A stretch of 43,638 nt of DNA from an uncultured Burkholderiales bacterium (GCA_903887325.1 CAISPG010000129.1:1-43638), one strand, 5' to 3'; positions 1 through 8,578 are shown, numbered from the stretch's first letter. Notes: a model not told the origin generated them from the sequence alone. Made by a program: numbers and translations.

Positions 1-158
1 CGATTTTCACATGGTGATAATTTGTTGCCAGAGATCATTTTTAAACTGAGTTTTTCAGACAATCCTTAGTGGTTTAAATGATTTGAATTAAAATATTACA
101 AATATTTAAATATCGTTGATAATACCGCCTGTAAATATTTTTTAATCAGGAGATTAAT
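1..158 (+). promoter_or_regulatory. AT-rich upstream region of the H-NS-like gene
   Basis: This stretch is far richer in A and T than the rest of the window. It holds a perfect 12-base palindrome (atatttaaatat, 102-113) and several A/T runs typical of curved DNA. A Shine-Dalgarno-like agga lies just before the ATG at 159. H-NS family genes are commonly self-repressed through such AT-rich DNA, so this probably holds the promoter and self-binding sites. No clear -35/-10 pair could be assigned, and no coding region is credible. Confidence 0.45.
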
Positions 159-539
159 ATGCCCCGTGTCAGTCCGTCTACCCAATTGGAAAAAGTCCGT
201 GCCGCCAGAATCAAACTGGAAAAAGAAGAACAGCGTCTGATGTCGCGCAACCACGATAAAGCACTGACCCAGATTGTGCAATTGGCCCGCTCTTGCGGAT
301 TAACCGCAGAACAAATTGCAGCAGCTTTGGGTAGCAAAAGCAAAGGTGGTGCCGCTAAATCCACTGAAGTCAAAGCGCCCAAGGCCAAACGCGCCAGCGC
401 CGGCCGCAAAGTCGCGCCCAAATACCGCGATCCGGCCAATCCTGCCCAAACTTGGACCGGCCGCGGCCGCACTCCCGTCTGGGTTCAGGCATTACAAGCC
501 GCCGGCCAATTGGCAACGGCTGAAATCAAGGCTGAATAA
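159..539 (+). CDS. H-NS family nucleoid-associated protein
   Basis: This 126-residue protein of the H-NS/BpH3/Bv3F family binds AT-rich DNA, compacts the nucleoid and silences genes, often those acquired by transfer. The N-terminal part (about 8-45) is a charged helical oligomerisation region. A basic Ala/Lys/Gly-rich linker follows (about 60-88). The C-terminal DNA-binding domain carries the family signature TWTGRGR at 98-104, followed by PVWV. The start has a good ribosome site (aggagattaATG). It converges on rfbC and their 3' ends overlap by 14 bases. Its position beside a rhamnose/O-antigen block fits silencing of surface-polysaccharide genes, but that target is an inference. Betaproteobacteria usually carry several paralogues, so this need not be the main H-NS. 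Confidence 0.93.
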   Translation: MPRVSPSTQLEKVRAARIKLEKEEQRLMSRNHDKALTQIVQLARSCGLTAEQIAAALGSKSKGGAAKSTEVKAPKAKRASAGRKVAPKYRDPANPAQTWTGRGRTPVWVQALQAAGQLATAEIKAE

Positions 540-1074
540 AAACCCTGGCCGCTGCGTCCTTGCCGGACAGCAGCGGCTCGCCTTGAATATCTTTTAACGG
601 CCAGTCAATACCCAGATCCCGGTCATTCCAAATAATCGAATCCTCATCACTGGCCGCCCAATAATCAGTGGTTTTATAAATCACTTCAGCCGTTTGGCTT
701 AAAACAATAAATCCGTGGGCATAGCCGCCGGGTATCCACAGTTGCTGGTTTTGTTCGCTGTCCAGGATATGCCCGGTCCATTGGCCGTATTGCGCTGAAC
801 CCGGGCGGATATCCACAGCCACGTCATATATCCGGCCCTGCGGCACACGCACCAGTTTGCCCTGGGGGTGTTGTTTTTGAAAATGCAGGCCGCGCAACAC
901 GCCATGCACGGATCTGCTGTGGTTATCCTGCACAAATACCAGATCCAAACCCGTGACCTGGTTGAATTCGCGCTGGTTAAAGCTTTCAAAAAAGAAACCG
1001 CGCGGGTCTGAAAACACCTTGGGTTGCAATAATAAAACGCTGTCGAGCGCGGTTTTTTCAACAGAATAAGGCAT
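526..1074 (-). CDS. rfbC: dTDP-4-dehydrorhamnose 3,5-epimerase
   Basis: This is the RmlC/RfbC cupin enzyme of 182 residues, the usual family length. It epimerises C3 and C5 of dTDP-4-keto-6-deoxyglucose, the third step of dTDP-L-rhamnose synthesis in the cytoplasm. The family motifs are visible: RGFFFESF near 25-32, the RGLHFQ block at 61-66 with the expected catalytic His64, and an HGF segment in the second half. It is the last gene of rfbB-rfbD-rfbA-rfbC and starts 5 bases after the rfbA stop, so it is co-transcribed. Its stop lies inside the 3' end of the convergent H-NS-like gene (14-base antiparallel overlap). Confidence 0.96.
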   Translation of the reverse strand: MPYSVEKTALDSVLLLQPKVFSDPRGFFFESFNQREFNQVTGLDLVFVQDNHSRSVHGVLRGLHFQKQHPQGKLVRVPQGRIYDVAVDIRPGSAQYGQWTGHILDSEQNQQLWIPGGYAHGFIVLSQTAEVIYKTTDYWAASDEDSIIWNDRDLGIDWPLKDIQGEPLLSGKDAAARVFIQP

Positions 1075-1079
1075 GGGAA

Positions 1080-1958
1080 TTAATCCAGTAAATGCAAAAG
1101 ATATTGACCGTAAGCCGTGCTTTTATAAGGCTGGGCCAGTTTTTCCAACTCTGCCGGGCTGATCCAACCCTGAGAAAAAGCGATTTCCTCCGGGCATGAC
1201 ACCATCAAACCCTGGCGTTTTTGAATGGTTGCAATAAAAGTCGCCGATTCCATCAAGCCGTCGTGTGTACCGGCGTCCAGCCAGGCATAGCCGCGTCCCA
1301 TGGTCTCGACATTCAATTGCTGTTGCTCCAAATAACGGCGATTCACATCGGTGATTTCAAGTTCGCCGCGCGCTGATGGCTTGATATCTGCGGCAATATC
1401 ACAGACCTGCCGGTCATAAAAATACAAACCGGTGACCGCAAAATTAGATTTAGGCTGCTTGGGTTTTTCTTCAATATGCACCGCGCGCTTGTGTTCGTCA
1501 AAACTGACGACACCGTAACGCTCAGGATCGGACACATGGTAGGCAAACACAGTGGCACCGTCTTCCCGTTCGTTGGCACTTAGTAATTGCTTGACCAGAT
1601 CGTGGCCGTAAAAAATATTGTCGCCCAGTACCAAAGCGCTGTGGTGCTTATCCACAAAATCGCGCCCGATCAAAAAAGCCTGGGCCAGCCCTTCAGGCTT
1701 GGGCTGCACTGCGTATTGGATATTCATGCCCCATTGCGAACCGTCACCGAGTAAATCTGCGTAACGCGGTGTGTCGTGCGGCGTGGAAATAATCATCACA
1801 TCGCGGATGCCGCTGAGCATCAAAGTGCTTAAGGGGTAATACACCAGCGGTTTGTCGTACACCGGCATCAACTGCTTGCTGACAGCCAAGGTCAATGGAT
1901 ACAAACGGGTGCCGGAGCCGCCGGCCAGCAAAATGCCTTTTCTTGAGGTAATCGCCAT
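1080..1958 (-). CDS. rfbA: glucose-1-phosphate thymidylyltransferase
   Basis: RmlA/RfbA (292 residues, normal length) makes dTDP-glucose from glucose-1-phosphate and dTTP, the committed and feedback-inhibited first step of dTDP-L-rhamnose synthesis. The nucleotide-binding signature [11 protein letters not shown] lies at 13-23. Other family segments follow, such as [11 protein letters not shown] and the [12 protein letters not shown] block near the C-terminus. It starts 51 bases downstream of the rfbD stop and is followed 5 bases later by rfbC. The ATG at 1958 puts the Rossmann-like start at the expected distance. Confidence 0.97.
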   Translation of the reverse strand: MAITSRKGILLAGGSGTRLYPLTLAVSKQLMPVYDKPLVYYPLSTLMLSGIRDVMIISTPHDTPRYADLLGDGSQWGMNIQYAVQPKPEGLAQAFLIGRDFVDKHHSALVLGDNIFYGHDLVKQLLSANEREDGATVFAYHVSDPERYGVVSFDEHKRAVHIEEKPKQPKSNFAVTGLYFYDRQVCDIAADIKPSARGELEITDVNRRYLEQQQLNVETMGRGYAWLDAGTHDGLMESATFIATIQKRQGLMVSCPEEIAFSQGWISPAELEKLAQPYKSTAYGQYLLHLLD

Positions 1959-2009
1959 GGTGTGTCCTGCCTGTTGTGATTTTCAACGTCTATTATCAAG
2001 TCAATCAGC

Positions 2010-2906
2010 TTACGCAGTCGGCCGCAGCTGATGGAGCACTTTATCCACACCTTCTTGCCATGGCGGCCAGGCCTGTCCCAGATGACTGGCCAGCGCATGG
2101 CTGTCCAGCAGTCCATAAGCCGGACGGGCGGCAGGCAAAGGGTATTCGGCGGTGCTGATGGGCTGCACGTCTTGCGACGCCACCTTCAAGCGCCAACCCA
2201 GTTCGGTGGCTTGCGCCAGCAGGTATTGTGCGTAAGCGTGCCAGTTGGTCTGCCCGACTGGCGTGGCGTGAAATAAACCTTGCAAACCATGCTGGTCACT
2301 CTGCTGCATGGCGAGCAAGCTGATACCGGCCAGCCAGTCGGCCGACGTGGGCACGCCGGTCTGGTCTGCCACCACCCGCAAGCTGTCGCGCTCGGCGGCC
2401 AGTCGCAGCATGGTCTTCAGAAAGTTTTGTCCGTGGGCACCGACCACCCACGAGGTGCGCAGCACCAGATGGCGAGCGCCGCTGGCTTTGATGCCCAACT
2501 CACCATCGCGCTTGCTGCGCCCGTACACAGACACAGGGTCGGTGGCATCGGTTTCCAAATAAGGGCGGCTGGCACGGCCGTTGAAGACATAGTCGGTGGA
2601 ATAGTGCAAAAGCGCCGAGCCAAGTCGCTTGGCTTCTTCGGCCAGCAGCGCGGGCAAGTCGGCATTCAAGGTCTGCGCCGGTTGCACTTCCTGTTCAGCT
2701 TTATCGACTGCCGTGTAAGCGGCTGCATTGATGATCCAGCGCGGCTGACATTGCCTGACCTGCTCGCGCACGGCAGGCAAATCGCTGAAGTCCAACTGTT
2801 GGCGGCTTAAAGCGGTGACGGCATAACCGGCAGTTTGTAAACGGAGACTTAACTCGTGGCCGAGTTGCCCGGCGGCACCAAACAGCAGTACCTGTTTAGC
2901 CGCCAT
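2010..2906 (-). CDS. rfbD: dTDP-4-dehydrorhamnose reductase
   Basis: RmlD/RfbD (298 residues) is the NAD(P)H-dependent reductase that completes dTDP-L-rhamnose. Visible are the N-terminal dinucleotide motif GAAGQLG (10-16), the STD of the active site (103-105) and the YxxxK pair Tyr128/Lys132 of short-chain dehydrogenase/reductase enzymes. The open frame extends further upstream to 3008. I chose the ATG at 2906 because the protein then begins [10 protein letters not shown], directly before the nucleotide-binding loop as in the family. With this start the gene overlaps the end of rfbB by 11 bases, suggesting translational coupling. Confidence 0.95.
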   Translation of the reverse strand: MAAKQVLLFGAAGQLGHELSLRLQTAGYAVTALSRQQLDFSDLPAVREQVRQCQPRWIINAAAYTAVDKAEQEVQPAQTLNADLPALLAEEAKRLGSALLHYSTDYVFNGRASRPYLETDATDPVSVYGRSKRDGELGIKASGARHLVLRTSWVVGAHGQNFLKTMLRLAAERDSLRVVADQTGVPTSADWLAGISLLAMQQSDQHGLQGLFHATPVGQTNWHAYAQYLLAQATELGWRLKVASQDVQPISTAEYPLPAARPAYGLLDSHALASHLGQAWPPWQEGVDKVLHQLRPTA

Positions 2907-3957
2907 ATTGCAGATCGACCCACTGGCGGTAATGACCGCTGGTGACAGCAGACACCCAATCCTGGTTATCCAAATACCACTGCACGGTTTTGCGCAAACC
3001 GGTTTCAAAGGTTTCCTGCGGACGCCAGCCCAACTCAGTACTGATTTTGGAAGCGTCTATGGCATAACGCCGGTCATGACCGGCGCGGTCTTTCACATAA
3101 GTGATTTGTTCGGCGTAGCTTTTGCCATCAACGCGCGGCTGCAACTCATCGAGCAGGGCGCACAAAGTACGCACCACCTCGATATTGGGTTTTTCATTCC
3201 AGCCGCCGATGTTGTAAGTCTCGCCGGGTTGACCGGCAGCCAGCACGCGGGCAATGGCGCGGCAATGGTCTTGCACGTACAACCAGTCGCGGATTTGCAT
3301 GCCGTCGCCGTAAATCGGCAAAGGCTTGCCCGCCAGTGCGTTGTGCAGTACCAGCGGAATGAGTTTTTCCGGGAAATGAAACGGGCCATAATTGTTGCTG
3401 CAATTGGTGGTCAGCACCGGCAAGCCATAGGTGTGGTGCCAGGCCCGCACCAGGTGGTCGGACGCGGCCTTGCTGGCGGCATACGGGCTGTTGGGTTCGT
3501 AGAGATTGGTTTCTTTGAATGCCGGGGCCTGCGGCTCCAGGCTGCCGTAGACCTCGTCGGTACTGACGTGCAGAAAGCGAAAACTCTGCTGCAAATCCGG
3601 GCTCAAGCCGCTCCAGTAAGCACGCACTGATTCGAGCAACTGACAAGTGCCGACCACATTGGTTTGTATGAAATCCAGCGGTCCGTGTATGGACCGGTCG
3701 ACGTGAGACTCGGCGGCAAAATGCAAGACGGCGCGCGGCTGGTGTTGTTTCAATAAAGTTTGGACCAGCTCACGGTCGCCTATGTCGCCGTGCACAAACA
3801 CATGGCGCGTATCCTGCGCCAGCGACTGCAAATTGCCCAGATTACCGGCGTAGGTGAGTTTGTCCAGATTGACCAGCAATTCGTCGCTCCCGGCCAGCCA
3901 GGTGTGGACGAAATTGCTGCCGATGAAACCGGCGCCGCCGGTCACCAGTATGCTCAT
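2896..3957 (-). CDS. rfbB: dTDP-glucose 4,6-dehydratase
   Basis: RmlB/RfbB (353 residues) converts dTDP-glucose to dTDP-4-keto-6-deoxyglucose with tightly bound NAD+. The sequence shows the GGAGFIG nucleotide loop at 7-13, the catalytic TDE triplet at 133-135 and the YxxxK pair at Tyr159/Lys163. The length is typical. It is the first of the four rhamnose genes. Its ATG overlaps the stop of the upstream NYN-domain gene in an ATGA arrangement (3954-3957), so translation of the two is probably coupled. Confidence 0.97.
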   Translation of the reverse strand: MSILVTGGAGFIGSNFVHTWLAGSDELLVNLDKLTYAGNLGNLQSLAQDTRHVFVHGDIGDRELVQTLLKQHQPRAVLHFAAESHVDRSIHGPLDFIQTNVVGTCQLLESVRAYWSGLSPDLQQSFRFLHVSTDEVYGSLEPQAPAFKETNLYEPNSPYAASKAASDHLVRAWHHTYGLPVLTTNCSNNYGPFHFPEKLIPLVLHNALAGKPLPIYGDGMQIRDWLYVQDHCRAIARVLAAGQPGETYNIGGWNEKPNIEVVRTLCALLDELQPRVDGKSYAEQITYVKDRAGHDRRYAIDASKISTELGWRPQETFETGLRKTVQWYLDNQDWVSAVTSGHYRQWVDLQYGG

Positions 3958-4817
3958 ACGGGCAGGCTTTCCTCGGAGATGCCCAGCACTTTGGCGCGCA
4001 CCATTTCACGCAGTATTTTTTTCTCGGGAAAGCTCAACGGGCGGTCCAAGGCGCGGCGCACACGCAGCAACATGTGGCGGTCGACTTCCTGAGGAATACC
4101 GTGGCTGCCGCGCAACTCGTCGCGCAAATCCTCGCGCAGATCTTCGGGTTCGTCGTCCCACCACAGACTGACCACTTCCTGCAACTTGACACGCACCACC
4201 TCGGGGTCTTGCGGAACAGCGGGGGCGGCCGGGGCACGTGGGGCGGCGGTGAGTTCGTGGGCAGCGTGCGGCAGCAGCAGCACGCGGCGATCGGCTTGAC
4301 CGAGCAAACGGCACCAGGCCGGGTCTTCATTGACCAGCTGGTCCATGTGGCGCGCGGATTCATCGGCCAGCAAATACACATTCAGGCCGTGCAACTGGGC
4401 TTCGTCGATGACGGGCGTCAGGCGGTCGTCGTCACTGGCAATCAGCAAATGTTCACAGGCATGGTTTTCAGCCAGGCGGGCGATGTCGGCTGACATGGCT
4501 TGAAACACCACGTCGCCCGGTTCGGCGCCTGAGCCTTCGAGATGGCGAACAATTTGATCCTGCGGGAACTGCATGTCAGGCGTGTCTGTGTACCAGTAAA
4601 CGCGCTGCACATCCAGCGCCAGACCGGCACCTTTGAGGGCCTGAGCGAGCGAGGGAATCAGGGCGATACGGTTATAAGTTTCCGGCTCGGCAGGAGCATC
4701 GGTAGACTGGCGCAGCAGCCAGGCCATGTAATTGCTGTCAATCAGGGCGATGCAGTGGCCGCTGCGTGCAGGGGTTTGTTCTTTGCGTGGGTGTATGGTG
4801 CGTGGCTCGTTCTTCAT
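3954..4817 (-). CDS. NYN-domain (PIN-like) putative RNase
   Basis: The N-terminal half of this 287-residue protein reads as an NYN domain, the PIN-like nuclease fold of the LabA/MARF1 group. It has an early acidic motif (ALIDSNYM, about 24-31) and a later acidic cluster ([14 protein letters not shown], about 122-135) of the kind that holds the catalytic metal. A Pro/Ala-rich linker follows, then an acidic, helical C-terminal region of about 80 residues resembling a small helix-bundle or winged-helix module. NYN proteins are generally RNA-cleaving or RNA-binding; the substrate here is unknown. It is coupled to rfbB by a 4-base overlap. Upstream 113 bases separate it from uppS and hold only a weak inverted repeat (4888-4894/4914-4920). 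The ribosome site is poor. Confidence 0.72.
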   Translation of the reverse strand: MKNEPRTIHPRKEQTPARSGHCIALIDSNYMAWLLRQSTDAPAEPETYNRIALIPSLAQALKGAGLALDVQRVYWYTDTPDMQFPQDQIVRHLEGSGAEPGDVVFQAMSADIARLAENHACEHLLIASDDDRLTPVIDEAQLHGLNVYLLADESARHMDQLVNEDPAWCRLLGQADRRVLLLPHAAHELTAAPRAPAAPAVPQDPEVVRVKLQEVVSLWWDDEPEDLREDLRDELRGSHGIPQEVDRHMLLRVRRALDRPLSFPEKKILREMVRAKVLGISEESLPV

Positions 4818-4930
4818 CTGTAGGTTTACCTGTTGCTTGGGATAGCTATGTGAGAGGTGACAGCGGGCGGAATGTCGTTGGAGAGAATGCAGGCACCCGG
4901 AACTAATGACTAAGCCTGCAGACCCTGATA

Positions 4931-5713
4931 TTAGCTGATCTTGAAATGAGCTGCCAGATCCGGCAAAGCCGGGGCTGTTTTTTGCACCGGCAATGGCGGC
5001 GCGGCGCTGACCTGATCATCGGTACGTCCGAAACGACGCACCCTTTGGGCGTACCAGTTGATGGCCGCTTTCAAAGCGGTTGCATCAAAGTCCGGCCAAT
5101 ACGCATCCGTGAAATACAACTCGGTATAGGCGGTTTGCCAAAGCAGGAAATTGCTGATGCGCGACTCGCCGCCGGTGCGAATCAGCAACTCAGGGTCAGG
5201 CAGATCGGCCGTGCTTAAATGCGCCGCTAAGGCTGCGGCGTCCATGTCCTGCAAGGTTTTGTGCGGATAGGCGATTTGCCAGGCGCGCATGGCGTTCAGC
5301 ACATCCCACTGCCCGCCGTAATTCGCAGCAATGGTCAAATTCAAGCGGGTGTTGTGCGCCGTGTCCTGCTCGGCTTGGTCTATGCGCGATTGCAACAGAG
5401 GGGCAAACGCGCTGCGGTCGCCGATGACGCGCAAGCGTATGCCTGCGGCTTTCATTTCGGCGACTTCATTTTCCAGGTACTGTAAAAACAAACCCATCAA
5501 GGCGGACACCTCGTCCGGCGGACGCCGCCAGTTTTCCGAACTGAAGGCAAACAAGGTCAAATAACGAATGTCTAAATCGTTACAAGCTTTGACCATGTGA
5601 CGCACATTGGCAGCGCCTCTGACATGGCCGACCGTGCGCGGCATCAGGCGTTTTTTGGCCCAGCGGCCGTTACCGTCCATGATGACTGCGATGTGTTGGG
5701 GCGTTTGGTTCAT
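4931..5713 (-). CDS. uppS: undecaprenyl diphosphate synthase (cis-prenyltransferase)
   Basis: UppS makes the C55 lipid carrier used for peptidoglycan and O-antigen export, by adding isopentenyl units to farnesyl diphosphate at the inner membrane. The protein has 260 residues. It shows [12 protein letters not shown] with catalytic Asp13, the [11 protein letters not shown] block, and the C-terminal RIRTGGE-like ([18 protein letters not shown]...) and RRFG segments. I prefer the ATG at 5713; an in-frame TTG at 5719 overlaps the stop of the upstream gene. The ATG lies 2 bases after the RfaH-like stop, so the two are one transcript. The usual home of uppS is between frr and cdsA. Its place here with polysaccharide genes suggests relocation or a second copy. 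Confidence 0.93.
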   Translation of the reverse strand: MNQTPQHIAVIMDGNGRWAKKRLMPRTVGHVRGAANVRHMVKACNDLDIRYLTLFAFSSENWRRPPDEVSALMGLFLQYLENEVAEMKAAGIRLRVIGDRSAFAPLLQSRIDQAEQDTAHNTRLNLTIAANYGGQWDVLNAMRAWQIAYPHKTLQDMDAAALAAHLSTADLPDPELLIRTGGESRISNFLLWQTAYTELYFTDAYWPDFDATALKAAINWYAQRVRRFGRTDDQVSAAPPLPVQKTAPALPDLAAHFKIS

Positions 5714-5715
5714 GC

Positions 5716-6201
5716 TCAAATTGAGACAGGCATCAAATCCTGCATGTCGGTGGTGATGCGGTGGTGTTTGCTCAACAGGTCGACCAGCACCATGGCGCGC
5801 AATTCGCCATCGGATTGCTCGTAAATGCCCTCAAGGCCGCGCAAGGGGCCGGAGACAAATTTCACCGTCTGGCCGGGCTGGAACAAGCGCTCGGGTTCAC
5901 GCGCGGGCAACGCTTGCAGAGCGAGTATCAATTCATCGTCAATGACGGCCGGCCGGTTGCCAAAGCTCACCAGCTTACTCACCCCCAGGGTCGAGCGTAT
6001 CGGCGACCAGTTGGTCTGCTCGGTGTCCAGACGAATAAACAAATAGCGGCTGAACATGGGTTCGACCACTTTGGCGAGTTTGCCGCGCCGGACTTTTTCG
6101 ACGGTGAGCATGGGCAACCAGGCTTGAAAGCCCTGGCGTTCCAGGTTTTCCAGCGCCCGCTCTTCCTGGCGCGGTTTGGAATGGATGGCGTACCAATGCA
6201 T
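5716..6201 (-). CDS. rfaH: RfaH-type NusG paralogue (transcription antiterminator)
   Basis: This 161-residue protein has a NusG N-terminal domain ([18 protein letters not shown], residues 3-20; [13 protein letters not shown], about 47-59) and a short C-terminal KOW region ([16 protein letters not shown]). The shape and phrases match RfaH rather than housekeeping NusG, which is encoded separately at 42434-43018. RfaH-type proteins load onto RNA polymerase at an ops site and prevent early termination in long polysaccharide operons. It is the first gene of the minus-strand block ending with rfbC, so it may act on this block and on polysaccharide genes beyond the window. No ops-like element could be assigned with confidence. 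The ribosome site is weak. Confidence 0.88.
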   Translation of the reverse strand: MHWYAIHSKPRQEERALENLERQGFQAWLPMLTVEKVRRGKLAKVVEPMFSRYLFIRLDTEQTNWSPIRSTLGVSKLVSFGNRPAVIDDELILALQALPAREPERLFQPGQTVKFVSGPLRGLEGIYEQSDGELRAMVLVDLLSKHHRITTDMQDLMPVSI

Positions 6202-6285
6202 AAACGTTGTACAGATCTATTCAATAATGAGTAAAGATTGTAAAGCGGTTAAATTGCACTGTCATTCAGATAACTGGAGCCACCC
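6202..6285. promoter_or_regulatory. divergent promoter region rfaH-like / phasin
   Basis: An 84-base gap separates two divergent genes and must hold both promoters. The phasin side has a clear Shine-Dalgarno (ggag, about 7 bases before the ATG at 6286). The RfaH side lacks one. No -35/-10 pair stands out enough to be claimed. Confidence 0.35.
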
Positions 6286-6693
6286 ATGTCAAGCAAACCC
6301 CCGGAATTCGACCCGCAGCAAATGAGCGAACAAATGAAAAACTCTGCCCAGCAAATCTGGCAGGCCGGCCTGGGGGCGTTTGCCAAGGCGCAGGAAGAAG
6401 GCAGCAAAGTATTTGAAGCGCTGGTGAAGGACGGCAGCAAATTACAGGAGACCACCCTACAGGCTCAGGCCAAAATGGCCGAAGCTGCCGCCAAAGCCGG
6501 TGCCATGGCCAGCGACATGGGGCAACGCGCCGGCGGCCAATTCGACCGCTTGGAAGGTATTTTTGAAGAGCGGGTGGCCAAAGCTTTGCACAGCATGGGC
6601 TTGCCGGACGCTCAAGATCTGGCAGATTTGCAAACGCGGGTTGAGGTGCTGGAAGCGGAATTGAAAGCCTTGAAATCCGGCGGCAAAGGCTGA
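6286..6693 (+). CDS. phasin family protein (PhaI/PhaF type, PHA granule-associated)
   Basis: The 135 residues are largely amphipathic helix. The segment QIWQAGLGAFAKAQEEGSKV (about 24-43) is characteristic of the polyhydroxyalkanoate granule-associated family of Pseudomonas PhaI/PhaF. A C-terminal coiled coil with heptad leucines (about 105-130) resembles the oligomerisation leucine zipper of PhaF. Phasins coat storage granules and influence their number and segregation. It lacks the long AAKP-type histone-like tail of PhaF and so is closer to PhaI. It is followed 4 bases later by a PhaD-like regulator, the same pairing of functions as in Pseudomonas pha loci, although the synthase and depolymerase genes are not here. 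Confidence 0.85.
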   Translation: MSSKPPEFDPQQMSEQMKNSAQQIWQAGLGAFAKAQEEGSKVFEALVKDGSKLQETTLQAQAKMAEAAAKAGAMASDMGQRAGGQFDRLEGIFEERVAKALHSMGLPDAQDLADLQTRVEVLEAELKALKSGGKG

Positions 6694-6697
6694 GGCG

Positions 6698-7351
6698 GTG
6701 AAAAAACCGCCGCGCCGCACCGCTGAACGCATACTCGCGACCGCGCTGGATTTGTTCAACCGCTATGGCGAACCGAATGTGGCCACCACCTTGATCGCCT
6801 CGGACATGGGCATCAGTCCGGGCAATTTGTTTTATCACTTTCCGGCCAAAGAGTTGCTGGTCAACGCTTTGTTTGACGAGTATGTGCATGACATGAACCA
6901 GCTGCTGCCGGCCGCCGCCGATGTGCGCGACATGGAGCACGCCTGGTTTTTCATGCACAGCTTGTTCGAGCTGATTTGGCGTCACCGCTTTATTTACCGC
7001 GACCTGAACGATTTGCTCAGCAAAAACCGGCACCTGGAAGGCCAGGTCAAAGGTGTGTTGCAACGCAAGCAACAAGCGTTTGAAGCCATGCTGTCAGGCT
7101 TGCAAGAACAAGGCTTGCTGTCTCAAGGCGCCTTTGAACGCCAGAGCTGCGCCACCCACATGGTGGTGTTGCTGACCTGGTGGCTGAGCTATGAATATGT
7201 GCAAAACCCGCGTCACGCGCTGGAAAACACCAACGCGGATCACAGCGCTTTGCGCGGCGCACAACAAGTGCTGGGCTTGCTGCTGCCCTACCTGGGCGAA
7301 TTGCCCAAGTTGCAGTTGCAGGCATTGATACAGGTTTACCGCGCTGAGTGA
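6698..7351 (+). CDS. TetR-family regulator, PhaD-like
   Basis: This is a 217-residue TetR-type regulator. Its helix-turn-helix is within residues 10-55, including the GISPGNLFYHFPAKELLV segment typical of the family. The opening (ERILATALDLFNRYGEPNVAT) closely resembles PhaD of Pseudomonas, which activates phasin genes in response to a PHA-derived ligand. The long helical C-terminal half would hold the ligand pocket. The start is GTG at 6698, only 4 bases after the phasin stop, so the two form one operon. Control of the adjacent phasin gene is likely but inferred. Confidence 0.86.
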   Translation: MKKPPRRTAERILATALDLFNRYGEPNVATTLIASDMGISPGNLFYHFPAKELLVNALFDEYVHDMNQLLPAAADVRDMEHAWFFMHSLFELIWRHRFIYRDLNDLLSKNRHLEGQVKGVLQRKQQAFEAMLSGLQEQGLLSQGAFERQSCATHMVVLLTWWLSYEYVQNPRHALENTNADHSALRGAQQVLGLLLPYLGELPKLQLQALIQVYRAE

Positions 7352-7387
7352 GTCAGCCGGTTAACCGCACAGTAAAGACCGGTGACT
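7351..7387. terminator. hairpin between convergent genes
   Basis: Arms agtcagccggt (7351-7361) and accggtgact (7378-7387) pair over 10 bases with one bulged G. They fill the whole gap between the stops of the TetR gene and the M20 hydrolase. There is no clear T-run, so a two-way terminator role is only suggested by position. Confidence 0.35.
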
Positions 7388-8578
7388 TCAGGCCTTGGCT
7401 AAAAACTTCTCGACCATGTTCACCCAGATGGTGCCGCCCAACGGAATCAGGTCGTCGTTGAAGTCGTAGCTGGGGTTATGCAAGGTGCACGGGCCGCCGC
7501 CGTGGCCCATTTCGCGGTGCTGGCCTTCGCCATTCGCCAGGAAAAAGTAGGTGCCGGGTTTTTTCAGCAGCATGTAAGAGAAGTCTTCCGAGCCCATGGT
7601 CGGCTCTTGCGCCAGCACGTTCTCGGCACCAATGATGTCGGCCAGCACGCTGCGCGTGAAATCGGCTTCTTTGGCATGGTTGATGGTTGGCGGGTAATTG
7701 CGCACAAACTCAAACGTGCAGGTGGCTTCGTGCGCAGCGCTGACATGCTCGGCGATGGTGCGCATGCGGCGCTCAATCATGTCGAGCAATTCGACGGTGA
7801 AAGTACGCACCGTACCTTGCAACTCGCAGCTGTCAGGCACCACGTTGGTGGCTTCACCGGCGTGAATCATAGTGACGGAAATGACACCGGCATCCACGGG
7901 TTTGATGTTGCGCGACACAATGGTTTGGAAGGCTTGCACCATTTCGCAAGCGATAGGCACCGGGTCTACGCCGTTGTGCGGCAACGCGGCGTGGCTGCCC
8001 TTGCCTTTGATGGTGATTTTGAATTCGTTGCTCGACGCCATGACTGGTCCTGCACTGACCGCCGCTTTGCCGACCGCCATACCGGGCCAGTTGTGCAGAC
8101 CGAAAACCGCGTCTACAGGAAATTTGTCGAACAAGCCGTCTTTGATCATTTCACGTGCGCCGCCGCCGCCTTCTTCGGCGGGTTGAAAAATCAGCACGAC
8201 AGTGCCGTCAAAATTTTTATGCTGGGACAAATGCCGCGCGGCAGCCAACAACATGGCGGTGTGGCCGTCGTGGCCGCAAGCGTGCATCTTGCCGGGGTGC
8301 TGACTGGCGTGGGCGAAAGTGTTGGCCTCATGCACCGGCAGCGCGTCCATGTCGGCGCGCAAGCCTATGCTGCGTTGACTGCTGCCGTTTTTGATGACGC
8401 CAACCACGCCGGTGGTGCCCATGCCGCGGTGCACTTCTATGCCCCAGCTGCTGAGTTGCGTGGCCACCAGGTCGGAGGTGCGGTTTTCTTCGTAACAAAG
8501 TTCGGGGTGGGCGTGTATGTCGCGGCGCAGGGCAACAATGCTGGCGGCTTCGGTGGCAATCGAGTCGAGCAGTTTCAT
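7388..8578 (-). CDS. M20-family amidohydrolase (hippurate hydrolase / N-acyl amino acid deacylase type)
   Basis: This 396-residue metallopeptidase-like enzyme is of the M20D family (HipO, IAA-amino acid hydrolase type). These enzymes split N-acyl or amide bonds of amino acid conjugates and use two metals. Metal-ligand motifs are visible: HACGHDGHTAM at about 99-109, QPAEEGGGG at about 132-140 with the catalytic Glu pair, and a GSEDFSYM block near the C-terminus. The ATG at 8578 has a good aggtga ribosome site. It stands alone on the minus strand, convergent with the TetR gene. It could serve the same amide-scavenging role as the two amidases further right, but nothing links them directly. The natural substrate cannot be told from sequence. 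Confidence 0.88.
   Translation of the reverse strand: MKLLDSIATEAASIVALRRDIHAHPELCYEENRTSDLVATQLSSWGIEVHRGMGTTGVVGVIKNGSSQRSIGLRADMDALPVHEANTFAHASQHPGKMHACGHDGHTAMLLAAARHLSQHKNFDGTVVLIFQPAEEGGGGAREMIKDGLFDKFPVDAVFGLHNWPGMAVGKAAVSAGPVMASSNEFKITIKGKGSHAALPHNGVDPVPIACEMVQAFQTIVSRNIKPVDAGVISVTMIHAGEATNVVPDSCELQGTVRTFTVELLDMIERRMRTIAEHVSAAHEATCTFEFVRNYPPTINHAKEADFTRSVLADIIGAENVLAQEPTMGSEDFSYMLLKKPGTYFFLANGEGQHREMGHGGGPCTLHNPSYDFNDDLIPLGGTIWVNMVEKFLAKA

Noticed and set aside
121-133. ops-like word (ggcggtatt on the minus strand) near the left end
   Set aside because: Only partly like the RfaH ops element, and it lies after rfbC in antisense to the H-NS leader; too short to claim.
2907-3008. 34-residue extension of rfbD
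   Set aside because: It lies inside rfbB, and the nucleotide-binding loop should be at the N-terminus; the ATG at 2906 fits.
4888-4920. inverted repeat tgcaggc/gcctgca between uppS and the NYN gene as a terminator
   Set aside because: Seven-base arms with a 19-base loop and no T-run; could be chance, and it is mentioned only with the NYN gene.
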